Shown: piece by piece, positions 1-8,495 of the stretch
How positions within the stretch are numbered: position 1 is the first letter of the stretch
Layout: each line of letters starts with the position of its first letter
Assembly (NCBI RefSeq): GCF_900699765.1
Contig: NZ_CAADHO010000003.1
Coordinates: forward strand, 372,001-436,000
Length of the DNA stretch: 64,000 nt
Source: Desulfoluna butyratoxydans
Lineage (GTDB): Bacteria > Desulfobacterota > Desulfobacteria > Desulfobacterales > Desulfolunaceae
Reading direction: 5' to 3'
Translations under genes and position numbers: made by a program
Notes under the pieces: generated by a model
What the model saw: only the letters and a program-made list of their open reading frames with translations
The model's database searches: none
Told to the model about the DNA's origin: nothing

Positions 1-177
1 TCCGAAGAAAAGCCCGAGTACCGGTCCCTTGAACAGGCCCTGGCCACGGCTGGAACCACCGTGGACACGGCCCTGGTGCCGGAACCCGCCGGGTGGGAGC
101 AGTTTAACGGCCATGACGAAGTGCTGGTGGCCAACGCCATGGTCCAGGCCATCGGAGATCGGCTGACAACTCCATGA
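1..177 (+). CDS. C-terminal fragment of an unidentified protein
   Basis: Frame 1 is open from the window edge to a TGA at 175-177, giving the last 58 residues of a protein that starts outside the window. The fragment is acidic, with runs such as EEKPEY and NGHDEVLVANAM, and shows no motif I can assign. Codon use is GC-rich like its neighbours, and it lies upstream of polysaccharide-related genes on the same strand, so it may belong to the same exopolysaccharide locus. That link is inference from position only. Confidence 0.55.
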   Translation, partial: SEEKPEYRSLEQALATAGTTVDTALVPEPAGWEQFNGHDEVLVANAMVQAIGDRLTTP

Positions 178-362
178 GCAGGCGGTTCTTGCAAAAGCCT
201 GCCTCCGGCGGCGAGGTGTGCCACCTCGAAAGCTGATTGCCCTTGCGCGCTGCACCCGCCACCAACGTTGATGGCTATATGAGCGGTGCCCAAAGGCCCA
301 TAACGGTGTGGATTATATGGTTGGCCGCTGAAGGCATTTTTTATCCCCAAAGGAGATAAATC
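178..362. other. Intergenic gap with partial dispersed repeat
   Basis: No gene is seen. Positions 201-248 hold a reverse-orientation fragment of the dispersed repeat that also occurs at 48860-49055. A ribosome-binding site (aaaggagat) lies just before the hydrolase start at 363. Confidence 0.6.
201..248 (-). repeat. Partial copy of dispersed repeat family R1
   Basis: The reverse complement of these 48 bases matches 49008-49055 with a single mismatch. It contains the internal hairpin CGAGGTG/CACCTCG and the terminal GCCGGAGGC. It is the right-hand end of a roughly 200-bp element found twice elsewhere in the window (44891-45105 and 48860-49055). Confidence 0.85.
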
Positions 363-1226
363 ATGGAAAAAGTGCTGGTATTCGGTGAGCACCGGAACCT
401 TGTGGGGATTTTGTCCGAGCCGGAGGGTGGTGGCGGGGGGATGCCCGGGGTGCTTTTGCTCAACGCGGGGCTCCTGCACCGTGTGGGGCCGTATCGTCTT
501 TATGTGGAGCTGGCCCGCGGCCTGGAGGCCTCGGGGTTCCATGTGCTGAGGTTTGACGGCTCCGGTCTGGGGGACAGCGCCATGCCCCACGACTCCCGCG
601 ATTACGACGAGCGGTCCAGAGACGACATCACCGATGCCATGGATCTGCTGACGGAAAAAAAGGGGATCGAGACCTTTGTGCTGGTGGGGCTCTGTTCCGG
701 GGCGGACAACGCCCATGCCGTGGCAAGCGTGGATGAGCGGGTTACCGGCGTGGTGATGCTGGACGGGTTTACCTACCCCACCCTGCGGTTTTACCTGAAA
801 GACTACGCCCCGTACATGATCAACCCTGTGCGCCTGGCCTGGTTCCTGGCCAAGTGCCTGGGCAGGGCCGTGGCCCGGCTTATTCCAGCCCTGAGGGCCT
901 CCAAGGGCGGTGGGGATGTGTACGAACGGACGTTTCCACCCAAGGCACGGGTGGCAGGGGAGCTGGCGGAGATGGCGGGGCGGGGGGTTCGCATGCTCAC
1001 CATCTATTCCGGGGGCATTGCCGGGTACTACAACTATGCGGATCAGTTCACCGACATGTTCAAGGGCACGGATTTCAAGGGGCTCCTCCAGCTGGAATAC
1101 ATTGAGGAGGCAAACCACACCTACACGGCCCTGTCCGTGCGACGGCACCTCATGGGCATTATCTTTACCTGGGTGACAGACCATTTTGCAGGGGACGCAC
1201 CCGTGTATCTGGAGGGGACGCCATGA
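363..1226 (+). CDS. Alpha/beta hydrolase with Cys nucleophile elbow, exopolysaccharide-associated
   Basis: This 287-residue protein has an alpha/beta-hydrolase layout. A first strand region (GVLLLNAGLLHRVGPYRLYV, 29-48) is followed by LRFDGSGLGDS (62-72), and the nucleophile elbow GLCSG places Cys111 where most family members have Ser. His252 (EANHTY) is the likely catalytic base. The sequence resembles hydrolases that accompany exopolysaccharide and exosortase loci, where a Cys elbow is also seen as far as I recall. No exosortase gene is visible here. The start has a good upstream AAAGGAGAT. Its end overlaps the next gene by 4 bases (ATGA), so the two are probably translationally coupled. 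The substrate is unknown; an ester or acyl-polysaccharide is plausible but inferred. Confidence 0.8.
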   Translation: MEKVLVFGEHRNLVGILSEPEGGGGGMPGVLLLNAGLLHRVGPYRLYVELARGLEASGFHVLRFDGSGLGDSAMPHDSRDYDERSRDDITDAMDLLTEKKGIETFVLVGLCSGADNAHAVASVDERVTGVVMLDGFTYPTLRFYLKDYAPYMINPVRLAWFLAKCLGRAVARLIPALRASKGGGDVYERTFPPKARVAGELAEMAGRGVRMLTIYSGGIAGYYNYADQFTDMFKGTDFKGLLQLEYIEEANHTYTALSVRRHLMGIIFTWVTDHFAGDAPVYLEGTP

Positions 1227-2224
1227 CCGTTCACGTGTACATCACCATCGATACGGAAGAGGACTCCTGGGACACCTACCACGCCACGGACAACCCGGTG
1301 GAGAACCTGGCGAGGATTCCCGAGCTTCAGCGGCTCTTCGACCGGTACGGGGCCGTCCCCACCTACCTCATCAACTGGCCTGTGGCAACGGACGACAGGG
1401 CCCGGGACATTTTGAAGGGAATCTACGACGACGGGCGTTGCGAGATCGGGACCCATTGCCACCCCTGGAACACCCCGCCCCATGACGAAGAGATTTCGGT
1501 GGAACACTCCATGATGTGCAACCTGCCCGAGGCCCTGGTGAAACAGAAGATGACCCGCCTCCATGGCGCCATTGAAGAGCGGTTCCACCTCTCCCCTGTC
1601 TGTTTCCGGGCGGGCCGGTGGGGGTTTGACGCCAAGGTGGCGCGGACTCTCAAGGCCTTGGGCTACCGCATCGACACCTCCATCAGCCCCTTTGTGGACT
1701 GGAGTGCTTACAGCGGGCCTGATTTCAGCCGGGGGCTCAGCGAGGCCTACCCCTTTGACCCGGACCGTCCCATGGTGCCCGACCCCCAGGGGGCCCTTCT
1801 GGAGGTGCCTCCCACCGTGGGATTTTATCAGAAAAACGGGCGCCTCTGTTATGCCCTCATGGAGAGGCTCCGCAAGAAGCCCCTGTCCAGGCTGCGGCTG
1901 CTGGGGATCCTGGATCGGCTGAGGCTCCTTAACTTCAGGTGGCTCTCACCGGAGCTGAGCAGCGGGGCGGAGATGGTCCGGCTGGCGAAGCAGTGCGTTC
2001 GGTTCGGCCACCGGTTCCTCAACATGTCCTTTCACTCCACCTCCATGCTGCCGGGCAAGAGCCCCTTTGTGGACAGCGAGGAGGACCTGGCACGGTTCCT
2101 GGCCGACATCGAGATGTTCCTGGACTACGCCGCAGGCCAGGGCTTTGTCTTCTCCCCCCTGTGCGAAGCCCTGGAGGCGCCCACGCTCCGTGAGGAGCGG
2201 GGGCGCCTCGGCCAGGGCCGTTAA
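1223..2224 (+). CDS. Polysaccharide deacetylase family protein (NodB-like)
   Basis: The 333-residue product shows carbohydrate-esterase-4 motifs. ITIDTEED (7-14) supplies the catalytic/metal Asp10 and following acidic residues, GTHCHPW (76-82) is the H-x-H metal pair (His78, His80), and FRAGRWGFD near residue 130 is the arginine motif. There is no signal peptide, which suggests action on a cytoplasmic or lipid-linked glycan intermediate. The start codon lies inside the end of the upstream hydrolase gene. Together with the Wzz-like and kinase-like genes nearby it points to an exopolysaccharide pathway. It meets the long surface-protein gene tail to tail at 2244. Confidence 0.85.
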   Translation: MTVHVYITIDTEEDSWDTYHATDNPVENLARIPELQRLFDRYGAVPTYLINWPVATDDRARDILKGIYDDGRCEIGTHCHPWNTPPHDEEISVEHSMMCNLPEALVKQKMTRLHGAIEERFHLSPVCFRAGRWGFDAKVARTLKALGYRIDTSISPFVDWSAYSGPDFSRGLSEAYPFDPDRPMVPDPQGALLEVPPTVGFYQKNGRLCYALMERLRKKPLSRLRLLGILDRLRLLNFRWLSPELSSGAEMVRLAKQCVRFGHRFLNMSFHSTSMLPGKSPFVDSEEDLARFLADIEMFLDYAAGQGFVFSPLCEALEAPTLREERGRLGQGR

Positions 2225-2243
2225 ACCACTTCCTTTTTTCCGG

Positions 2244-5200
2244 TTAATCTCCCCGTGAGGTGTCGATGAAGCAGCCCGAAGAACCGGAGCCGGTGTCGGG
2301 GGTTTCCTCTTCATCGGGCTCATCCGGTGTGTCCGGGGTGTAGGGGCCCATGCCGATGGCCACGAAGTGTTCGCCGTTGGAGATAAAGGGCGTGGGCCTG
2401 CTCTCACCGTTGGCCTTGTTGTAGGGGGAGAGCCCAAGCTGGCCCCACTTCACCACGGACTGGTCCGCGGTCATGGCCGGGAACCGGCCCTCGGGCAGGT
2501 GCTCGTCTGCGGGTACGGGGCCCAAGCCGATGATGATCTCGTCGATGCCGTCGTCATTGATGTCCGTGGTGGCCGGGCGCGTTTCTCCCTGCATGCTGTT
2601 GTAGTCGTTCCAGTCCACGGTGAGCCAGCTGTGGTGTACCGGGGTGCCGTCCACCATGGCGGCGACCTCCGTGCGTCCCTCGCCGCCGGCCCCCAGGCCC
2701 AGGAGAATTTCATCGCGACCGTCGCCGTCGATGTCCCCGCAGGTGGGCCAGGTGGCGCCGTTGGAGGCGTTGTACTCGGTCCACTGGCTCTGGCCCCAGG
2801 CCATGAGTTCAAAGGGATCGTTGAGGTTGCCGTTGCATACCTTGTCCAGGACGGCGTAGCGGCCGTTGGGCGTAAAGCTGGTGCTTTCGTCCGATCCCAA
2901 TCCCACCACAATCTCCATGCAGGGGTCGTCGTCCAGGTTGCCCAGGGCGGGCCGGGTTTCTCCGATGGCCTCATTGTAGGCGTCCCAGGGAACAGAGGTC
3001 CACTGCCGGAGGGCGACATTGCCCAGGCTGTAGGAGAAGACAGCCAGTTTCCCCTGCCCCCCTTTGCCCAATCCCACCACAATTTCATCGACGCCGTCGC
3101 CGTCGATGTCCCCACATGCCGGCCATGTCTCCCCATTCAGGTCGTTGTACTCCTCCCAGGGAATCTGGCCCCAGGCCAGGTGCTTGAAGTCATGGGAGAT
3201 GATCTGGAAGTACCCGCCGGGGATGGCAGGGTCCGAATCCACGGGCCCCAGGCCGATCACCAACTCATGATAACCGTCCCCGTCCAGGTCGCCGCTGGCC
3301 ACCCGGGCTTCGTTGTTGTGTTTGCGGTAGGCATCCCAGCCGATACTGAGCCAGTCACGGTGCTGCATGTCGCTGTCAAGGACCTCGATGGAGGCGTTGC
3401 CCGTATCGTCCGTGGGGTTGGTCTGCACCAGGGTGTCGGTGACCTTGACACTGTCCGAATGGGAGAGGCCGCCGTTGTCCGTGATCGTCAGGGTAAACTC
3501 CAGCTCCACGCCGCCCGGGGTTGATTTTGGCGCCACAAAGTGAACCACGGGATCGCCCGGAGGCGTCAGGGTCACGGTGGGCCCGGAGGTCTGGGTCCAG
3601 GTCCAGGTGGAGATGCCGTCGTCCGGATCCAGGGATGCCGATCCATCCAGGGTGACCGTCTCTCCTTCCAGCACGAACTGGTCTTCCCCGGCATTGGCCA
3701 CGGGAGGCTGGTTGACAAAGAGGACCTGCACGGCGGTGGTGTCCGTGTCGGTGAGCCCCTGGCTGTCAGTCACGGTGACGCGGAAGAGGAGCCTGGTTCC
3801 CTCGGTGCTCACGATGGGCGCCGTAAAGGTGGGGCTCACGGTTTCGGCGTCGGAGAGGAAGACCGTGGGGCCTGACGTCTGCTCCCACAGATAACCGGCC
3901 AGGTTGTTGTCCGGGTCATGGCTTCCCGCAGCCGACAGGGTGACCACGGTGCCTTCGTCCACCACCTGGTCCGGTCCTGCAGAGGCCACAGGGGGACGGT
4001 TCACAAAGGTGACGGTGACCTTCACATCGTCGGTGGTGAAGAGCCCGCCCTTGTCCGTTACCGTAAGACGGAAGGCGAGGGTGGCACCGTCCGTGGAGAC
4101 CGCAGGCGCCGTGAAGGTGGTCACGGCCTGGTTGGGTGTGGCCAGGGCCACATAGGGCCCTTCAATCTGCTCCCACCGGTAGGCCTGGATGCCGTCATCC
4201 GTATCGGTGGAGCCTTCGCCCGAGAGGGTCACCGTGGTTCCTTCATCGGCAAAGAAGTCCTCCCCGGCATCGGCCGTGGGGGGCTGGTTGGTGTCGGTGA
4301 CGTTGATGAGGACGCGGTCCGTTGCCGTGAGCCCGCCATTGTCCGTGACCGTCAGCTCAAAGGTCAGGGTGGACCCGTTGGGGCTGTCGGCAAGGGCGGT
4401 GAAGACCGGTGCCACGACCGTGGCATCGGAAAGGGTCACCACCGGTCCGGATTTCTGGGTCCAGCGGTAGGCGGCAATGGAGCCGTCGGGGTCGCTGGAG
4501 CCTGCTCCCGAGAGGGTGACCTCGGTGCCAACGGGCACGGTCTGAGCGTCACCTGCATCGGCCACCGGCGGCTGGTTGAGGGTGGAGATGGTCACCTGCA
4601 CGGTGTCGGTGGCGGTTAAGCCGCCCGTATCGGTGACCGTGACCATGAAGGTGAGCTGGGTGCCGTCGGGCAGTCCGTCAGGCACGGTAACCCTGGGAGA
4701 GACGGCCGAGGTGTCGGAGATGGCCGCAGGGGGACCCAGGGTCTGGGACCAGGCAAAGGAGGCGATGCCGTTGTCCGGGTCGCTGGAACCTGCCGCCGAA
4801 AGGGTCACGGTGCCCCCTGAAGTCAGGGTCTGGTCGGGGCCTGCATCGGCCACCGGCGGCTGGTTCACGAAGATCACGTTGATGACGGTCTGTGCCGTGG
4901 CTGCGAGCCCTCGGCTGTCCGTGACCGTCAGTTTGAAGGTGAGGCTGCCCCCGGACGGCCCCACATCCGGGGCCGTGAAACCGGCAACGGCGGTATTGGC
5001 GTCTATAAGTTCAACGGACGGACCGTCCAGCTGCTCCCAGCGATAGGAGGCAATGGGATCGTTGTCGGGATCCGACGAGTTGACGCCGGAGAGGCTCACG
5101 GGCTCCCCTTCCCGGGCGGTGCGGTCCGGTCCTGCATCGGCAACGGGGGGCTGGTTCTCAAAGGTGACGTTTACAAGGCTCGTGGCTGCGTGGGTGGCCC

Positions 5201-7700
5201 CTTCGTTGTCCGTGACCGTCAGCTGGAAGGTCAGGGCGCTGCCGCCTTCATCCACACTGGGGGCCGTAAAGGAGGCTGTCTCGGTGTCGGCACCGGTGAG
5301 GGGCACCACGGGCTCGTCGGCGGTGGTCACCTGCTCCCATGTATAGGCGGAGACGGTGCCGTCCGGGTCGCTGGAGTTGGCGCCGGACAAGGTGACCTCA
5401 ATCTCGGGTTCCACGGTCTGGTCCGGTCCGGCGTCGGCCTTGGGCTTTTGGTTGACCTTGGTGAGGGTTACCTGGACGGTGTCCTGGGCTGTGGCACCGG
5501 CCGGGTCGGTCACCGTCAGGGTGAATTCAAGAGCGGTGTGGGAGTCCACGTCGGGGGAGACAAAGCTGGGCGTTGCCGTGTCGGCGTTTTCAAGGGTGAC
5601 CGTGACCTTGGAGTTGGCGTCCGTACGGACCCAGGCGTAGCTGAGAACGCCCCCTTCCGGATCCCTGGAGCCCGTGCCGTTGAGCACCACGGTGGTGGGG
5701 GTGCCGTCTGAGGAGATCTCAGGGTGGGTCTGGTCCGGCCCGGCGTCGGCCACCGGCGGCTGGTTGAGGTGGGTGATGGTGACCTGAACGCGATCCGAGG
5801 CCGTGGCACCGTTGTCGTCGGTGACGGTGAGTTCAAACTCCAGGGTGGTGTCGGCGGAAACCGCAGGGGCCGAGAACTGCGGGGTGGGGGTATCGGCCCC
5901 CTGGAGGGAGACGGAAACCCCTGAGTTCGTGTCCGTGCGGACCCAGGCGTAGCGGGTGAGGGCACCGTCCGCGTCACTGGAACCGTTGCCGTTTAAGGTG
6001 ATCATCGTGGGAACCCCACCGGTGGTCTCGGGGTGGACCTGGTCCGGTCCCGCATCGGCCACGGGGGGGTGGTTCACATGGGTGATGGTGGTGCGGACGC
6101 GGTCCGAGGCCGTGGCGCCGCTGTTGTCCGTAACGGTGAGTTCGAACTCGAAGGTGGTGTTGGCGGACACGTCCGGGGCCGTAAAGCTCGGGGTGGCCGT
6201 GTCGCTGTTTTGAAGCGAGATGGGGATGTCCGCATGGGAGTCGATACGGGTCCATGCGTATCCGGTGATGGACCCGTCCGGGTCGCTGGAGGCACTGCCG
6301 TCCAGGGTCAGGGTGGTGGGGACTCCCCCGGTGGTTTCCGGCTGGGTCTGGTCCGGCCCGGCGTTGGCCATGGGGGCCAGGTTGACGTTGGTGATGGTGA
6401 TGGTGACCTGGTCGGAATCCGTGGCTCCGTTGTCGTCTGTTACGGTGAGTTCGAAGATGAGGTCCACGTCCACCGAAACACTGGGCGCATTGAAGGACGG
6501 CCGCACGGCCGTGGGGCTCGACAAAATGGTGGAGATGTCGGTGTGGGAATCCACGCGTCGCCAGTGATAGGCGATGATGGTGCCGTCTTTATCCGTGGAG
6601 CCCGAAGCATCCAGGGTGATGCGGGAGGGGATGCCCCCGATGGTTTCCGGATGGGACTGATTCTCCCCTGCATGGGCCGAAGGGGAGGTGTTCCCGCCGG
6701 GCAGGGGGATGGTCTTGTTGACTTCGTTGGAGTACTCCGACGGCTGGTTGCAGGCGTTGAACGCCTGGACGGCAAAGTAATAGGTGGTGTCCTGGATCAG
6801 CCCGGACACGGTATGGACCATCTGGGGCGGAAGGGGCGATGGTTGCGGGATGGTGGTGCTGTGTTCGGTGTAGTTTCCCGCCTCGGTGCCCCAGTGGACG
6901 ATGTAGTAGGAGGCCTCGGTGGAAGCGGGCCAGGTCAGGGTGGCGTCGCCTGTCTCCACCACCCGTTCGGTGATGGTGACCCTCACCTGGTCGGTGTCCG
7001 TGGCTCCCTTGTCGTCGGTGACGGTGAGCTCGAACTCAAAGGCGACGTCTCCGCTTACCTGGGGCGCGGTAAAGGAGGCCGTGGCCGTCCCGGCGTTATT
7101 CAGGTCAAAGGTGTAGTCCGTGTTTGTGTCGATGCGCGTCCAGGCATAGCCCGCGATGGATCCGTCGGGATCGCTGGAGGCGCTGCCGCTTAAGGTGACG
7201 GTGGTGGGGGACCCGTCGGTGGTGTCCGGGTGCTGTTGGTCCGAACCGGCGTTGGCCGTCGGAGGAACATTTGTCCCGGGGGCGGTGATGGTCTTGGAGA
7301 CTTCGTTGGAGAAGGCAGAGCTTCCGTTGCAGGCGTTAAAGCCTTTGACGGCAAAAAAGTAGGTGGTGCCCTCGGTGAGTCCGGACACGGTATGGGTGAT
7401 GCCCGACGGCAGGGGGGACGGCTGGGGAATGTTGGCGCTCTGCTGGCCGTATTGCCCGGAGGCGGTCCCCCAGTAGACCACGTAATGCGAGGCTTCGGAG
7501 GCAGGGGGCCAGGTGAGGACGGCATCCCCTGCCAGGGCCCCGGAGGGGCCGAGGAGCCAAAAAAGAGAAACCCACAAGAGGAGAAAGGCGCGTGTTCCCG
7601 ATTTTGCGGGGAGGCGCCTGTTTTCCGGTCCGTTGGCGGTGCATGGGTGCAGGTGTCGGGTTCGGGGGCGGTGATCTCGTGTTGCGGGCGTGTGTCTCAT
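2244..7700 (-). CDS. Giant PKD/fibronectin-III/FG-GAP surface protein with shortened CFI-type C-terminus
   Basis: This 1818-residue protein has a long basic N-terminus and a hydrophobic signal segment at about 37-56 (ending SGALAG). The order of domains is FN3, PKD, FN3, PKD, then ten more PKD domains. I count twelve PKD repeats, each opening with an N-x-x-P-x-A-x-AG-x-D/N-Q-type motif. Six C-terminal FG-GAP/VCBS-like repeats follow, with Trp/Tyr-rich lead-ins and calcium-type loops such as GDIDGDGVDEIVVGLG. The chain ends in an acidic linker and GSGSSGCFIDTSRGD. That resembles the start of the CFIATAAYGS-type C-terminal motif common in Desulfobacterota secreted proteins, but it stops early. 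It follows the Wzz-like gene by 11 bases, so it is probably cotranscribed with polysaccharide genes. Likely extracellular and adhesive. No clear ribosome-binding site precedes the start. Confidence 0.85.
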   Translation of the reverse strand: MRHTPATRDHRPRTRHLHPCTANGPENRRLPAKSGTRAFLLLWVSLFWLLGPSGALAGDAVLTWPPASEASHYVVYWGTASGQYGQQSANIPQPSPLPSGITHTVSGLTEGTTYFFAVKGFNACNGSSAFSNEVSKTITAPGTNVPPTANAGSDQQHPDTTDGSPTTVTLSGSASSDPDGSIAGYAWTRIDTNTDYTFDLNNAGTATASFTAPQVSGDVAFEFELTVTDDKGATDTDQVRVTITERVVETGDATLTWPASTEASYYIVHWGTEAGNYTEHSTTIPQPSPLPPQMVHTVSGLIQDTTYYFAVQAFNACNQPSEYSNEVNKTIPLPGGNTSPSAHAGENQSHPETIGGIPSRITLDASGSTDKDGTIIAYHWRRVDSHTDISTILSSPTAVRPSFNAPSVSVDVDLIFELTVTDDNGATDSDQVTITITNVNLAPMANAGPDQTQPETTGGVPTTLTLDGSASSDPDGSITGYAWTRIDSHADIPISLQNSDTATPSFTAPDVSANTTFEFELTVTDNSGATASDRVRTTITHVNHPPVADAGPDQVHPETTGGVPTMITLNGNGSSDADGALTRYAWVRTDTNSGVSVSLQGADTPTPQFSAPAVSADTTLEFELTVTDDNGATASDRVQVTITHLNQPPVADAGPDQTHPEISSDGTPTTVVLNGTGSRDPEGGVLSYAWVRTDANSKVTVTLENADTATPSFVSPDVDSHTALEFTLTVTDPAGATAQDTVQVTLTKVNQKPKADAGPDQTVEPEIEVTLSGANSSDPDGTVSAYTWEQVTTADEPVVPLTGADTETASFTAPSVDEGGSALTFQLTVTDNEGATHAATSLVNVTFENQPPVADAGPDRTAREGEPVSLSGVNSSDPDNDPIASYRWEQLDGPSVELIDANTAVAGFTAPDVGPSGGSLTFKLTVTDSRGLAATAQTVINVIFVNQPPVADAGPDQTLTSGGTVTLSAAGSSDPDNGIASFAWSQTLGPPAAISDTSAVSPRVTVPDGLPDGTQLTFMVTVTDTGGLTATDTVQVTISTLNQPPVADAGDAQTVPVGTEVTLSGAGSSDPDGSIAAYRWTQKSGPVVTLSDATVVAPVFTALADSPNGSTLTFELTVTDNGGLTATDRVLINVTDTNQPPTADAGEDFFADEGTTVTLSGEGSTDTDDGIQAYRWEQIEGPYVALATPNQAVTTFTAPAVSTDGATLAFRLTVTDKGGLFTTDDVKVTVTFVNRPPVASAGPDQVVDEGTVVTLSAAGSHDPDNNLAGYLWEQTSGPTVFLSDAETVSPTFTAPIVSTEGTRLLFRVTVTDSQGLTDTDTTAVQVLFVNQPPVANAGEDQFVLEGETVTLDGSASLDPDDGISTWTWTQTSGPTVTLTPPGDPVVHFVAPKSTPGGVELEFTLTITDNGGLSHSDSVKVTDTLVQTNPTDDTGNASIEVLDSDMQHRDWLSIGWDAYRKHNNEARVASGDLDGDGYHELVIGLGPVDSDPAIPGGYFQIISHDFKHLAWGQIPWEEYNDLNGETWPACGDIDGDGVDEIVVGLGKGGQGKLAVFSYSLGNVALRQWTSVPWDAYNEAIGETRPALGNLDDDPCMEIVVGLGSDESTSFTPNGRYAVLDKVCNGNLNDPFELMAWGQSQWTEYNASNGATWPTCGDIDGDGRDEILLGLGAGGEGRTEVAAMVDGTPVHHSWLTVDWNDYNSMQGETRPATTDINDDGIDEIIIGLGPVPADEHLPEGRFPAMTADQSVVKWGQLGLSPYNKANGESRPTPFISNGEHFVAIGMGPYTPDTPDEPDEEETPDTGSGSSGCFIDTSRGD

Positions 7701-7711
7701 GTCGTTATTGC

Positions 7712-8473
7712 TTATATCTCATGGCCTTGTGAGGCGTCTTTCCCAGCGGGGATGGCGTTGAGGTTGGGGAGCCGGCCCAGGATCGGGAGCCGGGTGTCTT
7801 CAGCGATCTGTTTTTCAGATTTGTACGAGCTGTCCATGGTTTCCAGAAGGATGTGGACCACCACAAAGGCCACGAGCCCGGCAAAAAGCCACAGGAGCGT
7901 GGGCATGGCCCTGTCGCTGCTCCAGGCAAGGCGAGTTGCCGGAGGCACGGGGTCCATGCGGGGTACGTCGATGATGGGGGCCTTGATGTGGGCTCCCTGC
8001 CGTTTGTAGCCCTCCTGTATCCGCTGGTGGAGGGTGGTGCTGTAGTAAAAGACCAGGTGGCTTCCCAGCTCCTTGTCGGAGCCCCGGTAAACGGTGCGCA
8101 GGTTGTTGTCCTCGACCTTGATCGACAGGTTGGTCAGCGCCTCACGGTAGATCTCGTTGGTCTTTTTCGGGGAGATGGGAAGGCCGTAACCCCGGGGGTA
8201 TCCCATGATGCGCTGGGAGTTGAAATTGGCCTTGATGAAGGCCTCCCAACGGGAGGGACTGGAAATAAGAGGGGCCAGGGGGGCCACGCCCGTGGGCGTG
8301 CCCGTCTGGGCCACGGGGGCGTCCTCGGGGACGGCAAAACTCGACGAGAGGGTGTAGACGCTGGGCGTCAGGGCCATGTAACCGACATACGCCAGGGGGG
8401 GAATCAGGACCATCCAGAAGAAGATCCAATGTGCGGTAAGGCGGTAAGCCAGTCGTTCAAGGTAAAAAATCAT
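7712..8473 (-). CDS. Wzz-like polysaccharide chain-length/co-polymerase protein
   Basis: This protein of about 253 residues has the polysaccharide co-polymerase layout. An N-terminal membrane segment (about 15-35) is followed by a periplasmic domain and a second membrane segment near the C-terminus (LLWLFAGLVAFVVVHILLE). The short cytoplasmic tail DTRLPILGRLPNL is typical of Wzz/capsule chain-length proteins. An upstream in-frame ATG at 8485 exists, but GAGG sits correctly before the ATG at 8473. It lies between the kinase-like ATPase and the giant PKD gene. In other bacteria such proteins work with tyrosine kinases to control export or chain length of surface polysaccharide. The long central coiled-coil of larger PCP2 proteins seems short here. 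Confidence 0.8.
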   Translation of the reverse strand: MIFYLERLAYRLTAHWIFFWMVLIPPLAYVGYMALTPSVYTLSSSFAVPEDAPVAQTGTPTGVAPLAPLISSPSRWEAFIKANFNSQRIMGYPRGYGLPISPKKTNEIYREALTNLSIKVEDNNLRTVYRGSDKELGSHLVFYYSTTLHQRIQEGYKRQGAHIKAPIIDVPRMDPVPPATRLAWSSDRAMPTLLWLFAGLVAFVVVHILLETMDSSYKSEKQIAEDTRLPILGRLPNLNAIPAGKDASQGHEI

Positions 8474-8495
8474 GGTCGACCTCATGATAGGGCGG

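Noticed and set aside
2367..3524. 385-codon open frame antisense to the FG-GAP region
   Set aside because: It arises from the repetitive coding strand, with no start site and no recognisable domain.
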